Below are positions 52,854-64,000 of a DNA stretch of 64,000 nt, piece after piece; within the stretch, counting starts at the first letter, position 1, and every line of letters begins with the position of its first letter. The translations under genes were made by a program, and so were the position numbers. The stretch is from Synanceia verrucosa (Eukaryota > Chordata > Actinopteri > Perciformes > Synanceiidae), in the NCBI GenBank assembly GCA_029721515.1, contig CM056565.1, forward strand, positions 6,512,742 to 6,576,741, given 5' to 3'. Below the pieces are notes generated by a model, which had not been told where the DNA came from, searched no databases, and saw only the letters and a program-made list of their open reading frames with translations.

Positions 52854-53304
52854 TTCAAATTATAGTGTGTGAATGTCGGGACAGACAGGCTAAACTGTGA
52901 CTGTTTGGATGATGCTAAATACTACAACTTCAGCAATACAGCATATTGTGTACTGCAAAACTAGAGGAAAACTAGAGCCGTCCTGTCTGTCCTGCTGGTC
53001 GACATGGAGTGAGAGTTGAGTTCATGTGAGAGCTGTGTGACACTGGGCTGTTTGGTGACTTCTCAGGTTTTTACATGTAGTTATCTTATTGATGCTGAGC
53101 CACCTGTTGACTCAAAACAACTGCAGAATATGCCAAAATCTTTAGGTGCTTTACCTGTTACCATAGTTACGAGAGACCAGCAGTGTGGGGTAATCAGTGG
53201 GCTAGTTGAGGAGGAGGTGCAGAGGTTCATGATTTCACTCCAGTAATTTATGTTGTTAATGTCATGAATGTTTGAACTGTTTGTCAGTGTAACATAAAGG
53301 GAGC

Positions 53305-53344
<40 letters not shown>

Positions 53345-53355
53345 CGATGATGATG
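53305..53355. repeat. (ATG)n trinucleotide repeat
   Basis: About 16 ATG units with one ACG interruption, in the presumed 3' UTR. Confidence 0.95.
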
Positions 53356-53946
53356 CCAAGAACCTGAGGGAGGGTGGATCGACAAAGACACTTTTGATGT
53401 GACATAGCCGGGATAGAGGCAAACCTTTTTTTATTTATGTTTTCTTTTCTTAGCGAGGGTTGGATGCTCAAAAGTTGCCGAAATGTACAGCGACTATTTG
53501 TACTGCTATTTGTATTTGACGGCCTTTAACGCACAAGTATTCCTCTGACCTGCTGTGTAGTTTGTCGGCGGCTCCGCTGTGGACTGAATAACACCCCTGT
53601 AAGTGTTAGTGTGTTTTTAGCTCTGCTCATCATATTTAGCCTTACAAGAAGACCTTGTTTAGTCTTACGATGTTGTTTACAGGATGTTTATTGACTGCAT
53701 GCATAACAATGTTACACCCTTGTTCGGCCTTATTTATGTTACTGTCATATTTATGTTTTTCTAGGCAGACTTGTCTACAACGTTTGATTTGTAGATAGTC
53801 AAAGCAGCGGGAGGGAAGCTGTAGGAGCTGTGTGTATATAATGAACAGTGTTGGGACTTGTGCTATATTTTCATACAGCACAGGACACTTTTTTTTTTTG
53901 TCTTCTCTGACCTGCATTCATTGTTTGAAAGTGGGAGACTTACCTT

Positions 53947-54023
<77 letters not shown>
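53947..54023. repeat. (TA)n microsatellite
   Basis: Almost 38 TA units with one TG interruption, near the end of the presumed 3' UTR. A shorter TA-rich block follows at 54269-54300. Confidence 0.95.
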
Positions 54024-54026
<3 letters not shown>

Positions 54027-54179
54027 GAAGCTTATGTGTAAATATTTTTGTTAATATTGTTTTTCAGATTTGTTTTGCATGTGCAGCATTGCTGAATGGA
54101 GCAACAGTAACTGAGGATGTGAGACACAGAAGGCTCTTGAAATTGTGATGGTTTGTTTCAATATGGATCTTTTTACAGG

Positions 54180-54185
54180 AATAAA
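54180..54185 (+). terminator. tspoap1: likely distal poly(A) signal of tspoap1
   Basis: AATAAA followed within 30 bases by a U/GU-rich stretch. It would place the tspoap1 3' end about 340 bases from mir-142 on the opposite strand. Confidence 0.5.
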
Positions 54186-54550
54186 GTATGTATATTTTCA
54201 CAGAAAACATTGTGTAATGCATGTTATGTTTCCAGAAAAACACAAGTCAACACAAGGTACTTTTTTTTTATATATATGTATATATATATATATTTATATT
54301 TATTGCATATCACACAGATCGCACACGTCACACGTTCATGATTATCTCATCTTTTTTTCAGGACAGATGAATTACAAAATGGAGGATGGTTGCGAGCTCC
54401 ACTCAGCGCCACACACCGCCCACATGTGAACTGACTGGGGCAACACTCTGGGGCAATGCGTGGCCTTGTGAGACAAAGCCGCTTCCTCTTTTTCTGACTT
54501 CCGCGTGCTGGCGGCCTCTCCTCTCTCCCCTGAAGCCAACAGTACACTCA

Positions 54551-54573
54551 TCCATAAAGTAGGAAACACTACA
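54551..54573 (-). ncRNA. mir142: mature miR-142-3p
   Basis: 23-nt segment of the 3' arm, beginning TGTAGTGTTTCCTACTTTAT; identical to the vertebrate mature form as I recall it. Seed GUAGUGU. Confidence 0.95.
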
Positions 54574-54589
54574 CTGTGGCGATGAGTTT

Positions 54590-54610
54590 AGTAGTGCTTT
54601 CTACTTTATG
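54590..54610 (-). ncRNA. mir142: mature miR-142-5p
   Basis: 21-nt segment of the 5' arm, CATAAAGTAGAAAGCACTAC plus T; identical to the vertebrate mature form as I recall it. Seed AUAAAGU. Confidence 0.95.
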
Positions 54611-54766
54611 GATGACTGCACTGTACATCCACTGCTCCTCTTCCTTCTTCTGCTGCACCTGTGCTGGCATCTGCATCTGCACACACACACACCACCCTCC
54701 GCCCAGACACACACTTTTACACCAAACTGAAACCTCTCAGCCCAGCGCTCTGACTGCAGGCGCTCA

Positions 54767-54789
54767 AACCACAAAGTTCTCCACTTCCT
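54767..54789 (-). promoter_or_regulatory. RUNX and ETS-like motifs upstream of mir-142
   Basis: On the minus strand, AGGAAGTG (ETS/PU.1-like) is followed eight bases on by TGTGGTT (RUNX). The pair lies about 140 bases upstream of the hairpin. Motif reading only; function is inferred from the known blood-cell expression of miR-142. Confidence 0.4.
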
Positions 54790-55415
54790 GATTTGTCTTG
54801 AAACATTCACATGCTTTCTTTTCCAGACAGCTCGTTCAGAATCAATGTGAGGCCTGTCAGTGTTTGGACAGGATGAAAAAACTTCCAGAAGAGCTCAGCA
54901 GTGTGCCTCAGAGTGCCCTTTGGTCGCACTGTTTGAAAAAGAAAAGGTCTGAGCTGAAGCGCTTGCCAGAGGAAGCGCTATCTCAAGGAAGCCATTTTGG
55001 CTGGCGTGAGTAAGCTTTTCTGTCTGAGCAGCGATCACTTGGTGCGTTCAAATGTAAAATAACTGTAGACGTTCAGAAACAAAGATCCAGTACAGACATT
55101 TAAACAAACAAACGATAATACAGTAGAAAGACGATACAGCTTTTTCATATAAAATCCAACTTGAGATAACTGGTTGAGTTCATGCTTATCTGTCATTATC
55201 TGACGGATAACAAACATTTTATTTTACCACGTCAACACTAATAATTCCAGCATTAAATACGCCTCATCGTCCGTCATACTTTACCTCAACCGTCTTTGTG
55301 TCTTTTCTCGTTGGACGCGCTCGCCACCCTTCAGCAGCTTCGCAGGTGTCCTCTGTCTGTCCGATGAGCAGATGAAGAAGAAGAAGAAGAAGTCGTCTCC
55401 TTTTGAACCCTCCAC

Positions 55416-55438
55416 CACGTGACGCAACCACAGGAAGA
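55416..55438. promoter_or_regulatory. E-box / C-EBP-like / RUNX / ETS motif cluster
   Basis: Within 23 bases: CACGTG E-box, overlapping TGACGCAA (CRE/C-EBP-like), overlapping AACCACA (RUNX) and AGGAAG (ETS). It lies about 800 bases upstream of mir-142 in its direction of transcription and could be its promoter or a near enhancer (inference). Confidence 0.45.
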
Positions 55439-55449
55439 GGTCTAACAGT

Positions 55450-58400
55450 CACAGCCGCTCTCCTTCTCGTCTTCCGCCTTCACTCTCTGCCTTCTTTTGC
55501 CTTTTTAGCAACTAAGATCTTTCGATTACGACCAATCAAACTAAATTTGAAACAATTAATCTCAAAGATTGATTTTTTTGTTGTCTAAAAGACGAACACT
55601 AGAACATCATTTTCCTTATAATACTTAAATCCTTTTTCTTTATCAATGTCAAATCAAACACTTTAAGGCTTAAGGTCTCTTTTTTCATCTTGACCATCTC
55701 TGAACCAGTGAATGATGTCATGAATACTGGCATAGACCTTTATGCAGGTTTATTCATAGCACAGAGCAATGTGAAGTTGAGTAATCAGACCATAATGAAA
55801 ATGTGAGCACAGTGTTCCCATCAGGTGAATGACACCTATTTACCTTCATGACTTGTGCATGTGTTACACAGAATGTGATACATGTAATATCTGGGAAACA
55901 TGCCAGAGAGATGCAGGAAGCTTTTGTTTATGAGTGAATGGCTGCTGTGAGATAGAGGTGGTTTCTTTATGAATAAATTGAAGTCAGATGAGTTGATAAC
56001 TGCAGCTCAGTTAAACGATAGAAAGCTGGAACGATAGAGGCCTCAGGACGAGCCGCTGAACAGCGAACTTCTTATTTTAGTTCACAGTTGAATGTGAAGT
56101 GAAATCAGTAAAACTCCAAAGTACATAATTAGAGGATAGTTTCATGTGTTTGCTGTAGATTTCCTTCTGTCCACACTGGCTGCTATTTCAGTGGAAGTGA
56201 AGGGGGACGCTTCAGGATTCATGTTTACTGACACAACATGAAGAAGAGAAGTTGTGGCAGCTGTGATCCCATGAGATCAGTTTGAAAAAAAAACAAAAAA
56301 AACTGTAGTTTTACGTCACTGTGATGACCGTTACCTGATTGTCAAAAGTGAAAGGCTGCAGGTTTCAGTTCCTCGTAAATGTACAAGTCCAGTTGTGACA
56401 GGGGAGGAGGTTTAGTGGAGTGTAGTGAGGAGGGCTTATTTGCTGGTTATCAGCCGTGATGCACAACAGTTTTATTCTTTAAGCTCCAAATAGGTGTGTT
56501 AAGGTGTTACGGTGCTGCTCATACTGTATGTACTCAAAGCTAAGCATTAGCTTGGTATGGGATGAAAAAACAGCAGTCCTGTCAATTATTATTGATCCTC
56601 ACAGCAGCTCCTTCTACAGTTATTCTTCCCTTCATAGGCTTTTAAAATCTGATCTAATGAGCTCTGTAAATGTGTAGTAATGTAACCTGTAGTGTGGTTA
56701 GTAACATAAGTATTCAGATCCTTCACTGAAGTAAAAGTACTAACATTTTTTTTTTTGTAAAAAGTTTAAAACCTGTAACTGACTTTTTTAATGCAATTAA
56801 ATAAATACAGGGTAAAACTTGTCATAAGATTAGAAAAAAAATTCTGCGACACAAAACTATATTGATATTCTTTCACATATATTTTGAGAGAAGTTTCGTT
56901 CGTTATTTCAAGGATTCAAGGCCTCAAGGATTCCCTGGTCCTGGTATAAGCCCAGTACAAAAATTAGAATAAACTATTATACACAATGTGGACATATATC
57001 AAACACCAAACAATGAAAGACAACAGGGAATAGCAGCAACAAGAAGACAAGAATCAGCTCATTGACATCTTAAAGGACTAAAACCAGATGCTGTGTTCTG
57101 AAAGAGGCCCCAAGCCAAAAAGGAAACATGTTTATTTTACAAACTCATCGTGTTTTATGTTACGTCAAATCTAAATTTGATGAGAATTTCCCTCTGAACT
57201 GTGGTGAAATGAATGTATAAATGACTTCATTCCCATGACGTCTGTCCCTGCTTGTGTAGCTTAAAACAGCACTGTGACATCAACAGCAGCAGTAAAAGTG
57301 TTTGTGTCCACTGTACAACAAAGAGAAAAGATGACATGGTTATGATACAAAATTCATAGAAGACGTTGGCTGGTGCCCCAGAGAGACGCCTGTATCTTCC
57401 TCATGCTGAAACAGAAGCCTGCAGTTTGCAGATTCTGGATATTTGTTTATTTGTTAATATTCAGTCGCTCACGGTGCTCCAATCACTAAAAAAAAAAGTC
57501 CCTCGCAACAAAGACTTATTGAAAATATCCAGCATATGGTGTCTTTAAACGCCATACTTTTTTTAGCCTCCAACCCTCCAAATCTCCTGACCCCTGCCCT
57601 GCATTTCACTAATCCCTGCCCTCTTCAAGTCATAGTCTCTGCCTCCTCTGAAGTGCTGCTGCCGCTTCATCCGCCTCTCGACCACTAGCATCTGTGCATG
57701 TGTCAGAGAGGGAAGTGATCCTAACTCCCCGTGTGAAGAGCACACCAAAGCTTGGGCCCCTGATAGACCTTATCTGGGCCGGCAGTCATTTCCCCTCCCT
57801 GCCTGCTCTCTGCTGGCTCCTCCTGGGCCATGGAGGCTTATTTCCCCCCAGAGCAGCGAGCTCCTGCAGCAAAGCTTTATTTTACTGACGATCTGTACAA
57901 ACTGTGAGGCACTTCCTGCACTTCACTGTATCCAGTATTCATTTATATGATGGCTATCGGCCATTTTCAGATTAAAATCAGTTTCAAATGTCTATAAATT
58001 GTTAGCAGATCCACCAAAGAGACACCAAGAGACTCCGTCTTTGTCACCGACACGTGGCATCCTTTTAAGTCTCATCCTGTCACATCATCATGTCTAATAC
58101 AGTCTAATCAACTAGTTTTCATCTATGCATATCTGTCAATATCAGAATATATTAGTAACTCATTTATTTTACAAATATGTTATGATCTACAGACATAACT
58201 GAAGTCCCCACATCAGCACATTGAGCTGTTTTACCTCACTTGTCTTCACATTATGTACCAATAAAGTTATGTTGCTATAAATTGAACATGCTCAGTGTAT
58301 TCACAGTTGAATGTGAATATTTTTTTTTCCAGTGGAACAAATATATAGTAAGTTATCTTTTCTAAGTTATCTTTTCTAACTAAACAACAAAGTTTGGTTA

Positions 58401-61400
58401 AATCCTTAAATAATTTTCTATTCAAGGCTCAAATGATACAATATTTCACAAAAAAAAAAGCAAAAATTCTGGAAAAAATGCCCCAAAATAAACTTTATTT
58501 TCTTCTGTCCAAGCTCATAAATCATCTCAGGACCCCTCAGATCTGGCGTCCCTGCACCACCTAACAGTATGTAAAGTTAAACGTAGCTCAATGCTGCTTC
58601 AGTATTAACAGTCTAATGAGGCCATAGCAGTCACTGCAGAATGACTCTTGTTAATACTTCTGTAGGAGACTCTTGATTTGTGATGAGTTGTTGACATCAG
58701 TTACCGTCAGTTGTAAAGGAGTTGAATCTGAAAACAGGATGTGCTGCGCTCTGTGTTGTGTAGCTGCTTTCTAGTCTGCTAGAGACAGGAAGTTTTATCA
58801 GCCTGACGAAACACACTAGTGTGGCCTTTTGTTACTAAAGTGTTAAAAACATCCCCTCTGCGTCCCTGTCACCATCTTTCTCTGTCAGGCAGCACAGTCC
58901 CAGAAACCTCCACTTGCTTCATGTCTTTTTTTTAACTGAGGTCATCAAGCAGCCGAGGCCTCATGAAGCTCGAGTCGACACCTCATTTCACTGATGTGAT
59001 ACCTGCCCTTCAGCTGAAGCCCTGACATATCCAAATAAGGACAAAAGCCATAGTTGTGAGCACCAATGAGGCTGTAGCAGCAGGCCTGTGTCTCTCAGAG
59101 AGTGAGCATGAAGGCGCTGATGTGTCGAGGAGAGCATGGGTGGAGCTCAGAGCCTTCCTGTGGTGGTGGAAGTCTTGCAGCACTGAGCTCTCGGTTTCCT
59201 CGTTTGCATGTGCCTCTCATGAAATGGCTACACCCACGTAATAGTTCAAATCACACAGGCGGGAAAAATGATCAGAGTGCACTTTAAGATGAAGCTGTTT
59301 CACAGAGGAGCGGTCAGACTGAGCGTCATCAGTTCTGAAGCCACACAGAGGCGTACAGGCTGACTTGTGGTCTGCTTCTCATTTGATTATAAACCGTCTC
59401 CAACCGCTGTAGCTGCTCAGTGAAAAGCATCTTCATCTCGCTTCTGATGAAATGAATGAGAAAGACGCTGTACACTTGAGGAACAGAAATTTAGCTTGTA
59501 CATGTTTCACTTCTGTTCAAAACATTTATGAACATACAGGAGGAGGTGCAGCTCCCCGTTTGCTATCATAGTGCTGCTGAATGTTTATATTCAAGGCTTG
59601 GTGAGGATTATGTTTTCAGGTCGTCAGTCTGTCCGTCCCATTCTCCTGAACGCTGAGAAAGAATTTCTTCAAATATGGCTCAAATGTCCACATTCACAAA
59701 ATCCATTTTCAGCCATAGTTCAATAATTCTTACGATAATTATGACAATTTCACACAAAACAATGGCATTTTAGATGTAAACTGCAACTTGACTGGCAGTC
59801 AACATGAATGTTATCAGATTAAGCGGAGAATAATTTTCTATGTTGAAAGAAATCACTGTGGGGTTCAGCAGGATGAACTTCTTATGGCCGCACATGCGAG
59901 AACAGTTTCATACCCACGTCTTTCTGCTCACAGGGTTAAAGTGTGACGGCATGCGCTGGGCAGAAGATATGACAAACACAAAGAGCGATGTGTCTTCTTC
60001 ACAATTTAAACCCCCATGATACTACTAATAGTAATACGTGTTTTACACACAAACTGAGATAAGTTGGTTTATGAGGTAGTTTCCATTTATTGTCAAAACA
60101 CAGGATGGTGAAATGTGCCACAAGTTGAGTGAGCATTACTGTGAAGCACAGTGTTAATACTGGGCTCCCATAGCAGTGCTCAGTTAATACACGCAGTATG
60201 TTTGTAAATTTAAACGTATACTTTCCACGTTAATGTTTACTTTTAAGTCAACTGTGCTCCTCTCATCCTGCATGACAACAGTCATAAAAAAGTGAACATT
60301 CCTGAGACATTTTAAAGAGATAATAACAGTGCCTCTGTTCGCTCATCTTCACATTAAGCTTGATGAGAAATTTGTCACTGCAAATGATGATGACTATCCT
60401 TTCTAGTGTTAGATTTCTCAATGCAACCACTTTTAGGAGAGATGTTCATGACAACATGGTATTTTCATTATTGTTTCCTAAAAGTCATCATTATGTTCTT
60501 GTCTTATGTACTCTGTAGCATCGCTGCTTATTGTGAATGAATGATTCCACTGAACAGAATAATGCTGCTAGTGGAAACATGGTGAGTGCTGCGGCCTGCA
60601 AAGGGCCGACACATCTACACGCTCCACTCCCACACTTCCTGCAGACACCAGTGTTAGGTAGGGCCTGCCACAGTATCTTTGAATGCAGAGATACACTGTA
60701 TTTCATAACATGTAATCATTTTATCAGCATTAACATTTTTAACCTCCTAACATTTTAATGTTAGAACAAATTTTACAGGGTAAAATTTATATTTTAGTAA
60801 ACAGTCCAGGTCAGTCTCCCATCTCTCCCTCTGTAAACCCCTCTGTGTGCACAAAGTGAAACTGGGACGAAGTGTCATTTTCCTCTCATGTTATTTCACT
60901 CTATTTAAACTGCATGCTGGAAATAAATATGAATTTATTTTGTGGTGGAAAGTAAGCCCATTGAATTCCTTCCATTAGCATCTTCCTGTGTGCCATATCT
61001 TGGCTTGATTGTCATTAATTTAATTTTCTGGGGAGTGTGCATGATCTTATCACAGCCTCCATTGTCTCTCTAACCTTGCAGCTAAATATCAGCACAAGCT
61101 TTGTGCTGTGAAACCCTCCTTAAATAAGACTCACTGCCAGACACTTAAAGAGTCCTAGGTGTGCATGACCCCGATCCATCAGATCACAGTGAAATTACAC
61201 AACACCCAGACCCTCCAGCGGTAATCCATTCCTCTTCAGTCGTCATACAAGCCAACACTGACCTGTGATACAGCAGCACAGGAAAACAGCCCACACACCC
61301 CAGATGTTATTACAGACTATTGTGCAGCGAAACAGTAGCTACAGCAGGGACAGGAAGTGGAAATCACTTAAGATTTAACTGAAGAAATGATGGTAGACAG

Positions 61401-61700
61401 AAGATTTAAAGTTTGGATGATGGTTCCCCCTGTTGACCATGCTTGGTCCTGTATGTAATACCAATACATGTGAAAGGCACCATGTTGTGACGTTAACATT
61501 TGTTAAAAACAAAAATGATATACTGTTTGGTTCTTCCACTCTCATGTTTCAGTCATTAGCTCTGAAAACTGCAGTGATTTTCCGTAAAACTTTTGAACTT
61601 CACTGGTGTAATGAAAATTGAAACACTGATGAGTCAAGGATCTGAACATGTTTCTGTGGTGATTGAAACATATCTGCCAAACCTGTTTCTTATAAAAACA
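55450..61700. other. intergenic region between mir-142 and supt4h1
   Basis: No coding exon with splice sites, no RNA gene and no recognisable transposon could be supported. Open frames are short and unlike any family I know. A GC-richer stretch at about 57640-57890 holds an inverted GATA motif pair at 57762-57774. Any pri-mir-142 transcription start and supt4h1 downstream sequence would lie at the two ends. Confidence 0.6.
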
Positions 61701-61702
61701 CG

Positions 61703-61708
61703 TTTATT
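61703..61708 (-). terminator. supt4h1: supt4h1 poly(A) signal
   Basis: AATAAA on the minus strand (TTTATT on plus), about 160 bases after the stop codon. No other canonical signal lies closer. Confidence 0.6.
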
Positions 61709-61868
61709 TTTTCTCACTCATTCAAAGAAATAAAAATATCCACTTCTTCTCCCCTGTAAGAAACACGTGCTAATATGTCTAATCACAAAAAATAACAGAA
61801 ATGAACAGTTGAAGGTTTGTTCCATAAGACATCATCAGTCCCACTGTTGTTACTTCCTGCAGTCAGGT

Positions 61869-63073
<1,205 letters not shown>

Positions 63074-63074
<1 letters not shown>

Positions 63075-63502
63075 CATATTCTATCAAGCAGCCTCGTTGC
63101 TTTAAGGAACTGGAATATAAATTTGTAACTCTTGTGCCCTGAGCTCTGTTGTAGGATGACTCTGATATCCAGTGGTATTTTAATGTTCCTGAGATGTGTA
63201 ATTAAACTCTGTCTTTCTCTCTCATACTTCTGACACTGAAGTATTATGTGCTCTATTGTCTCTTCTTGGTCACAGTAGTCACAGTTCCCTGTCTGGTGTT
63301 TTCTAATTATGAATAATGTACTGTTCAGTGCAGTATGTCCAAACCTGAGCCTTGATATTATTGTTTCTTCTCTTCTGTTCCTTCCTGCTCTTCTCATTTC
63401 TCCCACTTTCCTTTGTATTTTGTAAAACCATCGTCCCGTCCTCTCTTCCTCCCTTTGTTTTTGCCGTCTTTCCCTCAGTCTTAGTTTCAGATTTACTGAC
63501 AT
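63074..63502 (-). pseudogene. C-terminal ORF segment of the non-LTR element
   Basis: About 142 open codons, very Arg/Glu-rich, with FGHTALNSTLFIIRKHQTGN, CDYCDQEETIEHIILQCQKY and FLKATRLLDRI. This is the post-RNase-H Cys/His region of the polyprotein, overlapping the RNase H frame in another phase, which marks a frameshift. Confidence 0.7.
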
Positions 63503-63508
63503 TAACTG

Positions 63509-63724
63509 TCAAATCGATGGATGTCTTTCCTCCTTTGCTGCCTTATCTGCCATCTCATTTCCTCTGAACCCAATGTGTGCTGGTACCCACACAAACATCA
63601 CTGTCAGCCCCATCATCTGAATTCTGTATAGGGTTTGCTGTACTTCACTCAGTATGTCTGGTCTGCTGTGTGACTGACTGTCCTGTAAAGTGATTAATGC
63701 GGAGCTGGAGTCAGAGCATATCAC
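63509..63724 (-). pseudogene. RNase H fragment of the non-LTR element
   Basis: ICSDSSSALITLQDSQSHSR and VWVPAHIGFRGNEMADKAAK give the third and last acidic residues and the His of an RNase H fold. The part with the first Asp and Glu (63760-63930) is in a different frame. Confidence 0.75.
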
Positions 63725-64000
63725 TGTTCTTAGTGGTCTTGTCTCCTAAAAACTCACTGTACTGCCAACAGTATTGCGATCATTTCTCCAGTATAAACTG
63801 ACACTTCTCCACTGATCCGCCTCCCCACTGTGACATTAAACTCTGGGACAATAAAAGCTGCTCCTGCCTTATCTGAGCTCTTTGAGGCATCTGTATAAAT
63901 CTGGACGTAGCTGGAAAAGTCACATATATTGAGTATATGTCTGTACTACCTGCGGGTTATAAATGAGTCCTCTATTCTTTTTCTTTTCTAATAACGTGAG

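Larger units (their letters stand above)
50404..54205 (+). other. tspoap1: probable 3' UTR of tspoap1
   Basis: No coding sequence. AATAAA occurs at 52848-52853 and at 54180-54185. The second is followed by a TGTGT-containing, AT-rich stretch, as expected of a cleavage region. No canonical AATAAA occurs in the first 2.4 kb after the stop. The UTR would carry a hAT-like element, TG, ATG and TA repeats. The end point is inference. Confidence 0.5.
54539..54626 (-). ncRNA. mir142: mir-142 precursor microRNA
   Basis: The minus strand reads ACAGTGCAGTCATCCATAAA at the 5' arm and closes with TTATGGATGAGTGTACTGT, a near-perfect hairpin with a loop of about 16 bases. Both arms match vertebrate miR-142: 5p arm CATAAAGTAGAAAGCACTAC and 3p arm GTAGTGTTTCCTACTTTATG. 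miR-142 is expressed throughout blood lineages and represses many immune and cytoskeletal mRNAs. Human MIR142 also lies next to TSPOAP1 and near SUPT4H1, which supports orthology. The loop differs from the human loop, as usual. No protein-coding host is visible, so transcription is probably from its own promoter at higher coordinates. Confidence 0.97.

Noticed and set aside
54798..55013. 71-codon frame between mir-142 and 55 kb (QLVQNQCEACQCLDRMKKLP...)
   Set aside because: No splice-supported partner exon, no known family and the wrong strand for mir-142 transcription; treated as chance.

Overview
The window is nuclear DNA of a ray-finned fish, most likely an acanthomorph teleost. Genes are split into small exons with GT-AG introns. 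Long CA/TG microsatellites and teleost-type transposon remnants (Tc1/mariner, PIF/Harbinger, piggyBac-like, hAT-like, L1 and I-like non-LTR elements) lie between and inside them. The gene set matches the vertebrate block that holds TSPOAP1, MIR142 and SUPT4H1 (human 17q22). Most long open frames are chance frames; the real genes are chains of short exons.

Region by region. (1) 1-3300: a possible last exon of a minus-strand neighbour at 64-162, then stacked transposon debris. (2) 3301-50403, plus strand: tspoap1 (TSPO-associated protein 1, also RIM-BP1/BZRAP1). I assembled 31 coding exons that stay in phase from ATG to stop and give a conceptual protein of 2034 residues. It has an N-terminal coiled-coil region, SH3-1, three fibronectin III domains, a long low-complexity linker, SH3-2, SH3-3 and a polybasic tail. 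Introns 1 (14.6 kb) and 5 (7.5 kb) hold several transposon copies. A 21-nt microexon, a GC-AG intron and a 35-nt alternative C-terminal exon stand out. (3) 50404 to about 54200: probable long 3' UTR with a hAT-like element, TG/ATG/TA repeats and a good poly(A) signal at 54180. (4) 54539-54626, minus strand: the mir-142 hairpin, with RUNX/ETS/C-EBP-like motif clusters on its upstream side. (5) About 55.5-61.7 kb: intergenic, no gene seen. (6) 61869-62842, minus strand: complete five-exon supt4h1 (Spt4), 117 residues. (7) 62930-64000: 3' end of a minus-strand non-LTR retrotransposon with an RNase H domain, lying about 90 bp upstream of the supt4h1 start codon.

The genes do not form a pathway. 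Tspoap1 is a presynaptic scaffold linking RIMs and voltage-gated calcium channels, miR-142 is a blood-cell microRNA, and Spt4 is a general transcription elongation factor. tspoap1 is convergent with mir-142 and supt4h1. From memory, in human all three are on the same strand with MIR142 near the TSPOAP1 5' end, so the fish arrangement implies an inversion of one part. All exon calls are from reading splice sites and family similarity by eye; no alignment or transcript data were available.
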